NCBI RefSeq assembly: GCF_022489035.1
Contig: NZ_JAKVTV010000002.1
Span: 124,001 to 188,000, forward strand
DNA: 64,000 nt
Reading direction: 5' to 3'
DNA from: Christiangramia lutea
GTDB lineage: Bacteria > Bacteroidota > Bacteroidia > Flavobacteriales > Flavobacteriaceae
Part shown: positions 25,801 through 33,076 of the stretch, in pieces
How positions within the stretch are numbered: the first letter of the stretch is position 1
How the letters are laid out: the number at the start of each line of letters is the position of its first letter
Notes under the pieces: model-generated
Databases searched by the model: none
Told to the model about the DNA's origin: nothing
Seen by the model: the letters and a program-made list of their open reading frames with translations, nothing else
Translations under genes and position numbers: made by a program

Positions 25801-26826
25801 CCTGGAAAATTAAAATCGACCCTTCAGAAACAATTGAACAAGGATGTGGTTTACCTGGATTACAAAGAAAAGAAAGAGCTTTTAGACTTTTACCCGGCTT
25901 TATTCTATCCGGAGGTTAAACAGGAGGTTGAAAAGGAAATACGGATTGAAAATGGTAATTTTCTCCAGATCGATTCTGAAATAATTAGTGATAGGTTCGA
26001 TCCTACTTCATTCAGAACTTCCCTTTCCTACGGCATGAAGGATAAAAATTTCAATACTCATATGTTGGGATTAAGTAAAAGAAATGCCTATGCTGTAAAT
26101 GCAGAAATCACTGCTGAAGAAAACTCTGATGAAAGGCTTATGGGGCTGTCTTATCGCTTCATTTCCAATGAAAGAGCCGCCAAGTTTAATTACAATCTTG
26201 GCTCTGAATTGGAATTTAATAATAGAGGGAAGGCGTTTTTGCATCTGGATGCCAGGATCAGTTATTCGAAAGACAGTCTTTTCAGTTCTCTGCAACTTTT
26301 CAGAAGACCAGCGATCACGGGACCTGCATACATACTGGATATATACCAGTCTCAGATCAATATTTATGAGGAGCTTCAATTTAAGAGGAAATGGCAGGCC
26401 ATTCTTTATGTTGAGGCTAACCACTATGAAGATGATAACGTAATGGATGTCCAGGCCTCGACTAACCTTACTTATGACCTAAAACTTGGAGCTGGCTCAA
26501 AATTTAAACCTTATACAGAAATATCCGGTATGTTGGGAAATACCAATAGACCAAGTGGATATCCTTACTGGACCTTAGACGAACGTTTCTACGGTGGATT
26601 TGGAGCTTCATATGAATACAGGAATGAGGAATCTGCCTGGCTTATAAATCTTGATGCAGCTTATTTCCTGGATACTTTTTCAGATCAATTTCAGCGCTAC
26701 AGGGGTAGTGTACTATGGCCGGTTACCCCATTTTTACACTTTAAAGCAAATGCTGAATTCTACAGCTTGAAAAACTTCTATTCCAATAACTTCGGTTTCG
26801 GATTGAAATATTATTTCAAGGATTAG
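22843..26826 (+). CDS. PelA-type deacetylase fused to a PelB-like TPR and outer-membrane barrel
   Basis: A 1327-residue lipoprotein with lipobox LSGC (C24). About residues 45-230 form a Rossmann-like region (PLVTYIIDPEDPYGQ; VVVIEDLSG; NGGQVVISKAG). About 245-560 is a DUF2194/PelA-type polysaccharide deacetylase: SIFLDDFPAP near 252, GHEMALHGYNH near 349 and WTHFVHPDDV near 477 provide Asp and His metal ligands. Residues about 690-1030 are TPR-like, with a repeated ANMAWTLADNGYYKEA / VNIAYAFAAQGSFRKA motif. From about 1040 alternating strands end in FGFGLKYYFKD, suggesting a C-terminal barrel. Pseudomonas uses separate PelA and PelB for these jobs. The gene ends the operon and overlaps btuD at the stop codons. 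Confidence 0.78.
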   Translation: MKQYYLSNFFRFSILLMLIFLSGCADDEYGVLKVDREMMRVAKIDNSKPLVTYIIDPEDPYGQLNLEQLKQTLNYVKIPFSKIELDEFNSNSELQKSIKVVVIEDLSGLKKKSYNSLLQFVANGGQVVISKAGVDENFGFMAGVKQGANYETDTLAMGYRFKTNFLPAMNSKVYRNRSNHFGLKGSNFSEKVEVLASSINQEDYPVILKNRIGRGNVLVFNTTQVFPKEERGLLFAALLPGLEGVPYPVANVSSIFLDDFPAPLYDIKREPVTTEMDISQANYYMNVWWEDMLELAREENLEYSAYVCFDYSNQTTPPFNFYEWQNSGNAEQDLSERRLNRLMRNFNDLGHEMALHGYNHASLTREIWPSQKYMELSLEAVNKRWLAEEYGSFPRSYVPPSNIIDSLGFAALESSMPSIVYNASIYLGDFEEGGGREFGPEPLNDHFFNFPRITSGFELESASNFTLHSAYLYTGIWTHFVHPDDVFQIPGTFSSGDYQLRNSEGYGWRVSEDGSPGLFPRFRQYLNEIKKLYPFIRFLKVSDAARITMNWRYANYRFSENEERLKMESNAEGLNSQKNFWFTYVKKENSLRIENYLKNNNFQFTRTTLLDGFLYNIESPSAELELPRLRNIGSKARNDISAKFEDYLQPEEEVQEQNIREQIGVLKSEIERSRSFKKQTWLQLLRYLGWEDRTSEIWPLLDFKYSNNKNYREKYILFSKAIIKETGDYPDLNTRERWMLRQLEVNPANLTLKKKYIDYFGSENGVTFTKEELLQLYANSEQPDEKNSYYSLLIHEFPGEAFRMAKEAGTCTDNELLSANMAWTLADNGYYKEAILLSQCTDSLSQSDVDDWRLQTGEYEFLEGKNYSLYLEYLIEDNPGMAARKLIDVDPCKEKLKPISVNIAYAFAAQGSFRKALEWSACSDGFPIVERLQWLYALQNFQKIEEIYKELSQDVKSTEDIQHFMADYYLGRGEIVKSWKFTSELSPGKLKSTLQKQLNKDVVYLDYKEKKELLDFYPALFYPEVKQEVEKEIRIENGNFLQIDSEIISDRFDPTSFRTSLSYGMKDKNFNTHMLGLSKRNAYAVNAEITAEENSDERLMGLSYRFISNERAAKFNYNLGSELEFNNRGKAFLHLDARISYSKDSLFSSLQLFRRPAITGPAYILDIYQSQINIYEELQFKRKWQAILYVEANHYEDDNVMDVQASTNLTYDLKLGAGSKFKPYTEISGMLGNTNRPSGYPYWTLDERFYGGFGASYEYRNEESAWLINLDAAYFLDTFSDQFQRYRGSVLWPVTPFLHFKANAEFYSLKNFYSNNFGFGLKYYFKD

Positions 26827-27617
26827 GTGTCTATTTTAAAGGAAGAGGAGTCGGTGTCAAATTTGATCAAACCTTTTGGGAAAAGATCTGAAAAGGCTCC
26901 AGAATCGAGCAGTTCTTTTGGAGTGCCAAATTGCACTTTTTTTTCCTGCATAAGGATGATCTTATCGCAAAGCTGAATAGCCAGGTTGATCTCGTGTGAA
27001 GCGAAAACAATGGTTTTATTCGTTTTTCTGGTGAGCTTCTTTAAAAGTTGAAGTACATACGCTTTATGGTAAAGGTCGAGGTGGGTGGTAGGTTCATCCA
27101 GAATTACCAGTGGAGTGTCCTGGGCGATGGCTCTTGCTATCAAAACTTTTTGCATCTGGCCGTCACTTAATTCATAACATTTCTTAGTTCGTAAATTTTC
27201 AATGCCTACCAGGGCCATTGCTTTTTTGATTTTTCTAAGGTCAGTTTTGGTTAACCTTCCAATCCAGTTCGTGTAAGGTTGTCTTCCCAGAGCAACCAAT
27301 TCTATAACACTTAAATTTTTTGACAAAAATTGCTCTGTCAGGACAATGCTAATATTTTTAGCAAGATCTGATGGGTTGATTTTGGATAGTTTATTTGAAG
27401 ATATAAAAACTTGTCCATCAATACTTTGAATTATTCCACTTAAAGTTTTAAGTAAAGTTGATTTTCCTGCCCCGTTCACTCCGATAACCGCAACTAGTTC
27501 TCCTGGTTTTACCTCAATATCGATTTCTGAAGCTATTAAATTTACCGTATTTTTCTTCCGGTAACCTATGCTGAGGTTTTCGGTTTTAAGGACAGTATTT
27601 GAAATTTCTGATCGCAT
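26823..27617 (-). CDS. btuD: ABC transporter ATPase, FecE/BtuD type
   Basis: A 264-residue cytoplasmic ATPase. Walker A is GVNGAGKSTLL near residue 46, the signature is ELSDGQMQKVLIARAIAQD near 150, Walker B is LVILDEPTTHLDL, and the switch histidine lies in FASHE. The Q-loop follows SIVLTEQF. This subtype energises uptake of B12, haem or siderophores. It follows btuC by one base in the btuF-btuC-btuD operon, and the neighbouring cobalamin riboswitch and btuB make B12 the likely cargo. The signature has D in place of the second common G (LSDGQ), which is frequent in this subfamily. Confidence 0.85.
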   Translation of the reverse strand: MRSEISNTVLKTENLSIGYRKKNTVNLIASEIDIEVKPGELVAVIGVNGAGKSTLLKTLSGIIQSIDGQVFISSNKLSKINPSDLAKNISIVLTEQFLSKNLSVIELVALGRQPYTNWIGRLTKTDLRKIKKAMALVGIENLRTKKCYELSDGQMQKVLIARAIAQDTPLVILDEPTTHLDLYHKAYVLQLLKKLTRKTNKTIVFASHEINLAIQLCDKIILMQEKKVQFGTPKELLDSGAFSDLFPKGLIKFDTDSSSFKIDT

Positions 27618-27618
27618 T

Positions 27619-28650
27619 CTAAAAATTAAATTTTCTCTTTCTAACCAGTAACCAGATCACGACAGGCGCTCCAATTAACGAAGTTATAGCATTAATGGGT
27701 AAGCTGAATTCGCTGCCGGGTAACTGCGCAATTATATCACAAATCAACATCAAAATAGCTCCTCCAAAGATCACCGCGGGAAACAGGGTGATATGGTTTG
27801 AAGATGGAATTATCTGCCGGATTAAATGCGGAACGGCAAGACCCACGAATGCGATAGGTCCTGCAAAGGCTGTTATGCTTCCGGCAAGCAGGCTAGTGGC
27901 GATAATAATCGCTAACCGATTCTTTCTAATGTTTGTTCCCAGGCTACGGGCGTATTGTTCACCTAGGAGAAGGGAATTGAGGTTTTTAATGCTTCCAATA
28001 CTTATAAGAATTCCTAAAAACCAGAATAATCCCAGGATCAGGACTTCCTCCCAGCTAAGGTCTCCCAGGCTTCCGTAGGACCAGAATACATACTGCTGTA
28101 ATTGCGAGGCGGGACTAAAATAGGCCAGAACGCTAACGATGGCCGCTGTAAGGCTGGCAAACATCAAACCTATGATTAGTATAGCCATGGTGTCTCTAAG
28201 CCTAATAGAGGCTAGGATTACGGCAAATAAAACCAACAAGCTTCCTATACTCGACGCGATCACCAGGCTCCATTTGGAGAGCAGGATGGCAGCAAATGAA
28301 GCACCAAAGATAGAAGCTCCCATAAAAATAATAGCGACCCCAAGGCTGGCACCGCTACTCAATCCTAAAACATATGGTCCGGCTAGTGGATTCCTGAAAA
28401 GGGTTTGCATTAAAAGTCCGCTCACTGCAAGGCCAGAGCCGGTAATAATGGCAGTTATCGCCTTAGGTAGTCGGTAATTTAAAATGATATAACGCCACGT
28501 ATCTTTTTCTACATCCAGGCCCAATAATGAAGAAGCAACTTCAACAATTGGAATATTTACTGAGCCTAGACTAATATTGAATAATCCCGCAAGGACCACC
28601 GCAAGGAATAATAAGATAATCGAAATTGTATATTTCTTCTGGTTCAGCAT
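27619..28650 (-). CDS. btuC: FecCD/BtuC family ABC permease
   Basis: A 343-residue inner-membrane permease with about ten helices. The family pattern includes PKAITAIITGSGLAVSGLLM (residues 51-70), QTLFRNPLAGPYVLGLSSGA, LGEQYARSLGTN and FAGPIAFVGLAVPHLIR. It forms the membrane channel for the BtuF/BtuD proteins. Its ATG overlaps the btuF stop by one base and the ATPase follows after one base, so all three are translated from one message. Confidence 0.87.
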   Translation of the reverse strand: MLNQKKYTISIILLFLAVVLAGLFNISLGSVNIPIVEVASSLLGLDVEKDTWRYIILNYRLPKAITAIITGSGLAVSGLLMQTLFRNPLAGPYVLGLSSGASLGVAIIFMGASIFGASFAAILLSKWSLVIASSIGSLLVLFAVILASIRLRDTMAILIIGLMFASLTAAIVSVLAYFSPASQLQQYVFWSYGSLGDLSWEEVLILGLFWFLGILISIGSIKNLNSLLLGEQYARSLGTNIRKNRLAIIIATSLLAGSITAFAGPIAFVGLAVPHLIRQIIPSSNHITLFPAVIFGGAILMLICDIIAQLPGSEFSLPINAITSLIGAPVVIWLLVRKRKFNF

Positions 28651-29828
28651 TAATCAAGAGGTTTGTAAAATACCGTTTCATGATCATTAAGCAACTCAGG
28701 ATGAAATATAGAGATAAGGTCCTTTAATATAATATCAGGTCTTTGCGGGCCAAGTTCATAGAACAACACCCCTCCAGTGGATCCCTTGGAGACGCTTACG
28801 CTATAAACATTCTTGTTCTTAACAGCTTTAAACCTTTTATAATGCTCAGATTTGTTAAATAGATCCTGGTAAGAAGTAAACTGACCGGAACTCACCCAGA
28901 ATTCGGCATTTTCTGCTTTTTCCAGAACGCTTTCAAAAGAGAGAGAAAGGCTGCCGTCACCCTCGGTATCTGCATATAGATAATCTGCATTAGCATCTTT
29001 GATGAATTGAGCTTGCCAGGAATTGCCGAAAGGCATATACCATTGATCATTAAACATGGATCCACCAATCACCTTTGGGCGGTTTGCTGCAGACCTGGCC
29101 ATTTCCTTAGCCGAGAGGTATTCAGATTTAATATTTTTAAAGATCTCTTCAGCCTTTTTTTGCTTCCCATAGAGGGCGCCGAAAAACTTGATCCACTCTG
29201 CCTTTCCAAGCGGGGTTTGTTCTGTCCAGTCGCCATTATAAACCACAGGAATACCTGTTTTTTGTATGGTTTCAAAACTTTTATTTGAGGCATTGATGGC
29301 AAATCCAACCACCACATCTGGGGAAAGCTCTATTAGTACTTCAGTATTGATATTCTCATTTTTTCCAAGCTCTGAGATCTGGTCTTTTTCAATTAAGCTT
29401 CTGGTCTTTTCTGAAGAAATATAATTCAGGCCGGGAAAACCTACCAGCGTTTTTTGCTGTCCAAGAGCCTCCAGGGCAGGAATATGAGTGGTGGAGGTAA
29501 CCACGATTCGATCTACAGGGATTTCAACTGACTGGTCGTATTCAATACCTTCCGGAATTTCCGAACCTTTTTCTTTTAAAAGATAAACAAAGGCCTTCTC
29601 TGATTCAGGCCAGGGCGTTTCTACTTTAACCAGGCTAAAACCGTCAAATTGAGTGATACTTAAACCTTTAGCATTTTCAATGATTACTTCTTTTCCCTTT
29701 TCAGAAATAGTGGGTTTTTCTTTTGAAGCATTCTTGCAGCCCCAAATAGCCAGAAATAGAAATATTTTAAGGATTATTTTCAAAACGGTTAATTTGAGTT
29801 CAAAAGTAAGATTATTTAAATTTTTCAA
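28650..29828 (-). CDS. btuF: Periplasmic cobalamin-binding lipoprotein, BtuF-like
   Basis: A 392-residue substrate-binding protein with a long N-terminal signal ending in AIWGC (C31), so probably a lipoprotein. The PeripBP_2/BtuF fold is shown by DRIVVTSTTHIPALEALGQ near residue 105, ELSPDVVVGFAIN near 168, and the C-terminal GGVLFYELGPQRPDIILKD. Family members bind B12 or ferric chelates; the adjacent cobalamin riboswitch and btuB point to B12. It heads the btuFCD operon, diverging from btuB. The riboswitch itself is on the opposite strand, so whether this operon responds to B12 is not shown by the sequence. Confidence 0.8.
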   Translation of the reverse strand: MKNLNNLTFELKLTVLKIILKIFLFLAIWGCKNASKEKPTISEKGKEVIIENAKGLSITQFDGFSLVKVETPWPESEKAFVYLLKEKGSEIPEGIEYDQSVEIPVDRIVVTSTTHIPALEALGQQKTLVGFPGLNYISSEKTRSLIEKDQISELGKNENINTEVLIELSPDVVVGFAINASNKSFETIQKTGIPVVYNGDWTEQTPLGKAEWIKFFGALYGKQKKAEEIFKNIKSEYLSAKEMARSAANRPKVIGGSMFNDQWYMPFGNSWQAQFIKDANADYLYADTEGDGSLSLSFESVLEKAENAEFWVSSGQFTSYQDLFNKSEHYKRFKAVKNKNVYSVSVSKGSTGGVLFYELGPQRPDIILKDLISIFHPELLNDHETVFYKPLD

Positions 29829-29867
29829 TCACTTACTTAAGTATTTTGTTTAATTTCGCCCTGAAAT

Positions 29868-30062
29868 TTTGGTTCGGCGCCGATTTATTTCTGCGTGGAT
29901 TAAAAGGGAATCAGGGCGGAGGCTTTACTCCGAAAACCTGAGCTGTTCCCGCAACTGTAAGCTTAGCCCGTTAGGGTGGCTGCAATAATTCTTCAAACCA
30001 CTGTTGGTATTTGGCTAATGGGAAGGTGAATTGCAGTACGTGAGCCAGGAGACCTGCCTGAA
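29868..30062 (+). promoter_or_regulatory. Cobalamin (adenosylcobalamin) riboswitch
   Basis: A textbook B12 element. It has an AAAGGGAA-like block at 29902-29910, GCTGTTCCCGCAACTGTAA at 29942-29960, a CCACTG segment at 29998-30003, GGGAAGGTG at 30020-30028, and a complete B12 box AGCCAGGAGACCTGCC at 30043-30058. It precedes btuB by about 50 bases, so bound B12 should reduce expression of the receptor and the propeller lipoprotein. The in-frame ATG at 30031 lies inside the element and is not a start codon. Confidence 0.96.
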
Positions 30063-30108
30063 TTTTCAACTAATATCGAGTGACTTTCGGGATAAAGGTC
30101 GGCAGATT

Positions 30109-31938
30109 ATGAGCAGAAACTTATATCTAATTGTAGCTTTTTTTATATGCTTTTGTATTTCTACAAAAGCGCAGACAGATTCCATTAACTGGTTGGATGA
30201 AGTTCAGCTTAGTGATGTTAAGCTTAAAAATAATTCAGAAGGGCAGTTTGTAAAAGAATTAAGCGATTCAGTAATAAAACAATCAGAACCGCTTTTAACC
30301 TCAGTTTTAAAATTTAATTCTCCATTCTTTTTTCGTGAAAATGGCTACGGAATGGTTTCATCGGCATCGGTTAGAGGGACGGGTGCTGCTCAAACCGCTG
30401 TGATCTGGAACGGTATAAATATTAACTCCCAGTTTACCGGTCAGACTGATTTTAATACGATTAATACCGCAGTTTTCGATAATATTAGCCTGAAGCCAGG
30501 AGGAGGAAGCGTTGTTTATGGAAGTGGGGCGATTGGAGGTACGATCCATCTAAATAATGAATTTAGTTTTGACGGTGGCCAAAGTAATGAATTGCGTTTT
30601 GGTTTAGGGAGTTTCGCAACCTACCAGACTAGCTATAAGGGAGATTATTCTAACGAGAAGACCAATTTGAAAATTGGAGTTTCCGGTATTTCTTCTGAAA
30701 ATGATTATCCATATCTAGATGTCGGTGAAAAAAATGAAAATGGCGATTTTTATAATCTGGCTCTGAATGCATCTGTGGCCCACTGGTTGGGCGATTCGAA
30801 TATCTTGAAGTTCTACTCTAATTATTACCAGGGAGAAAGAGGTTTTTCAGGTACATTGAATCTGCCTTCTAATAGTAAGTATGAAGATTTTAATTCTAGA
30901 AATCTTTTGGAATGGAAGTCGTTTCTAGGCAATTTCACCAGTAGTTTAAAGCTTGCATGGATCTCTGAGAAGTTCAAATATTTTGAGAACAGGGATTCAG
31001 AGAATTTCAGTTTTGGTAATGCGGAAACGGCCATTATTAAATATGACCTGGCTTATGACTTTTCAGATAATAAAACGATTAATCTCATCGTAGATTATAA
31101 TGGAGTTATCGGTGATGGCACGGGGATAGAAAATGCCGAAAGGCAAATAGGAGGTTTTTCCCTGCTATGGAGTGATGAGATACAGGATTTTAATTATCAG
31201 CTAAGCCTGAGACAGGAGATTACCGAAAATTATGATTCTCCGTTATTATTTTCGGCAGGAGCAACTTATAATTTTTCTAAGAATTATTCAATTAGATTCA
31301 ATTCTTCAAGAAATTTCAGGATCCCGACCTTTAACGACCTTTTCTGGTTAGAAGGTGGAAATACCAATTTGGATCCAGAAACCTCTATTCAAGCTGAGCT
31401 GGGAAATACACTAATCCTTAGTGATTTCAAAATCAACCTGGCAGCCTATTTCATGGATATTGAGGATTTAATTAGATGGACGCCCGATGATTCTGGGGTT
31501 TGGAGACCACAGAACACTTCAAAGGTCCAAAATTATGGTTTGGAAGCTTTTGTTACATGGAGTAAAGTTCTGGCCGGGAATGAGTTGAATTTGAGCGCCA
31601 ATTATGCTTTTACCAAAGCAATAAACCAGGAAAACCAAAATCAGCTGATCTATACCCCTTTACATAAGGCTACGCTTTCAGCAGGTTATGAGGTTAAAAA
31701 TTTTAGTATCCATGTCCAGTCTTTATATAACGGTAAGATCTATACCTCCTCAGATAATAATTATGAGCTGGATCCTTATCAATTGGCAAATTTAAGGGTA
31801 GGGTACGTATTCACAAGTGATCCTGAAATAATCCTAAGGGTTGGAGCGGATAATATTTTCAATGAGAACTATCAAAGTTTACCCTCCCGTATAATGCCGG
31901 GAAGGTCATATAATTCAACATTAACAATCAATTTTTAA
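30109..31938 (+). CDS. btuB: TonB-dependent vitamin B12 receptor BtuB
   Basis: A 609-residue outer-membrane receptor. The signal peptide is residues 1-22 (YLIVAFFICFCISTKAQ). The plug domain contains SASVRGTGAAQTAVIWNG, NINSQFTGQTD and the PGGGSVVYGSGAIGG end of the plug; about 22 strands follow, with the usual RNFRIPTFNDLFW and the C-terminal NENYQSLPSRIMPGRSY and aromatic last residue. The start at 30109 is chosen because an upstream ATG lies within the riboswitch and would add 26 residues before the signal peptide. The next gene begins two bases after the stop. Confidence 0.92.
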   Translation: MSRNLYLIVAFFICFCISTKAQTDSINWLDEVQLSDVKLKNNSEGQFVKELSDSVIKQSEPLLTSVLKFNSPFFFRENGYGMVSSASVRGTGAAQTAVIWNGININSQFTGQTDFNTINTAVFDNISLKPGGGSVVYGSGAIGGTIHLNNEFSFDGGQSNELRFGLGSFATYQTSYKGDYSNEKTNLKIGVSGISSENDYPYLDVGEKNENGDFYNLALNASVAHWLGDSNILKFYSNYYQGERGFSGTLNLPSNSKYEDFNSRNLLEWKSFLGNFTSSLKLAWISEKFKYFENRDSENFSFGNAETAIIKYDLAYDFSDNKTINLIVDYNGVIGDGTGIENAERQIGGFSLLWSDEIQDFNYQLSLRQEITENYDSPLLFSAGATYNFSKNYSIRFNSSRNFRIPTFNDLFWLEGGNTNLDPETSIQAELGNTLILSDFKINLAAYFMDIEDLIRWTPDDSGVWRPQNTSKVQNYGLEAFVTWSKVLAGNELNLSANYAFTKAINQENQNQLIYTPLHKATLSAGYEVKNFSIHVQSLYNGKIYTSSDNNYELDPYQLANLRVGYVFTSDPEIILRVGADNIFNENYQSLPSRIMPGRSYNSTLTINF

Positions 31939-31940
31939 TT

Positions 31941-33011
31941 ATGAAGTTCAAACATTCTTTACTTTTTCTATTAGCCTTACTATTTTTAAATTCCTGCGAC
32001 GATGATAATGATTGTTGTTTGCCGGCAGGACCCGGAGATGAATTCGAAACAGGTGTTTTTGTATTAAACGAGGGCAATTTTGGATCGGCCAATTCTAGCG
32101 TAAGTTACATCGATGAACTAGTTCAGGTAAACCAACCGGCCATTTTTTCAAATGTAAATGGATCTTCCCTTGGAGATACGGCTCAAAGTATCGAAATGCA
32201 TGAAGATATAGCGATCATCGTTGTGAACGTATCCAACAAAATCGAAATAGTAAACCGTTATACCTTTGAAAGCCTGGCTACAATTTCTTCAAATCTTAGT
32301 AATCCCAGATATGCTGAGGTTATTGGAGATAATATTTATGTAAGCAACTGGGGCGACGGAATGAACCCTGGTGATGATTTTATTTCAGTATTCAAACTTT
32401 CTGACTACAGTTTTAACCAAAGCATTCCGGTTGCCGAAGGTCCTGAAAAAATGATTGAATTGAATGATGATCTTTATGTGGCTCATATTGGTGGTTTTTC
32501 ATTCAATAACATTGTCAGCCATATCGAAACCGAAACAAATAGCGTGACCAATGAAATTGAAGTAGGAGACAGGCCAAATTCCATGGTCATCCAGGGTAAT
32601 GATATCTGGGTGTTATCTTCGGGAAAACCATCTTATGCCGATGAGGAAACTGCGGGAGTACTTAGTAGGATTGATGCTGGTACAGATGAGGTAGTAGCCG
32701 ATTTCCAATTTCCAGAAAATAGCATTCATCCTGAAAATCTTAATATTGCAGGCGGCTCGGCCTATCTAACCATAGAGAAATCTCTTTATAAATATGATTT
32801 TAATGGTGAGTTACCTGATACTCCGGAATATAGTTTTGATGAGGTTTCTGTGCTATACGGGTTTGAGATAAATGATTCCAAGATTTATATAGCTTCCCCA
32901 AGAGCAGATTTTACGGGAGATGGTGATTTATATATATATGATCTGAATGACGGAAGTCTTCTGGATAATTACGCGGTAGGGATAAATCCAAATGGAGTTT
33001 ATTTTAATTAG
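31941..33011 (+). CDS. BtuG-like beta-propeller surface lipoprotein
   Basis: A 356-residue lipoprotein (lipobox LNSC, C19, followed by acidic residues that in Bacteroidota can signal surface display). The mature part is a YncE/DUF5074-like beta-propeller with repeated blade motifs such as FVLNEGNFG, EIVNRYTFESLATIS, FISVFKLSDYSF, HIETETNSVTNEIEVG and LSRIDAGTDEVVA. In Bacteroides, BtuG is a propeller lipoprotein that binds cobalamin tightly and caps BtuB. The position two bases after btuB, under the same riboswitch, makes that role likely here. The identification rests on fold and context; I cannot confirm the binding residues. Confidence 0.8.
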   Translation: MKFKHSLLFLLALLFLNSCDDDNDCCLPAGPGDEFETGVFVLNEGNFGSANSSVSYIDELVQVNQPAIFSNVNGSSLGDTAQSIEMHEDIAIIVVNVSNKIEIVNRYTFESLATISSNLSNPRYAEVIGDNIYVSNWGDGMNPGDDFISVFKLSDYSFNQSIPVAEGPEKMIELNDDLYVAHIGGFSFNNIVSHIETETNSVTNEIEVGDRPNSMVIQGNDIWVLSSGKPSYADEETAGVLSRIDAGTDEVVADFQFPENSIHPENLNIAGGSAYLTIEKSLYKYDFNGELPDTPEYSFDEVSVLYGFEINDSKIYIASPRADFTGDGDLYIYDLNDGSLLDNYAVGINPNGVYFN

Positions 33012-33030
33012 TCAGTCAGATATTGATCAT

Positions 33031-33062
33031 AAAAAAACCCGCTCAAAGGCGGGTTTTTTTTT
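33031..33062. terminator. Bidirectional terminator between the btuB operon and the S41 protease
   Basis: A-rich flank, stem ACCCGC / GCGGGT, loop of six, then T run. The symmetry allows it to end both the rightward B12 operon and the leftward protease transcript. Confidence 0.9.
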
Positions 33063-33076
33063 ATCCTCTTTTCAAT

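Noticed and set aside
26071-26443. Overlapping open frames on both strands (116-117 residues) inside the deacetylase/barrel gene
   Set aside because: Both lie wholly inside the continuous 1327-codon frame and show no sensible protein features.
30031-30108. An in-frame ATG that would lengthen btuB by 26 residues
   Set aside because: It lies inside the B12 box region of the riboswitch and would place non-signal residues before a good signal peptide.
26827-33030. Siderophore rather than vitamin B12 as cargo of the transporter genes
   Set aside because: The ABC families alone fit either cargo, but the complete cobalamin riboswitch and the propeller lipoprotein next to btuB favour B12.
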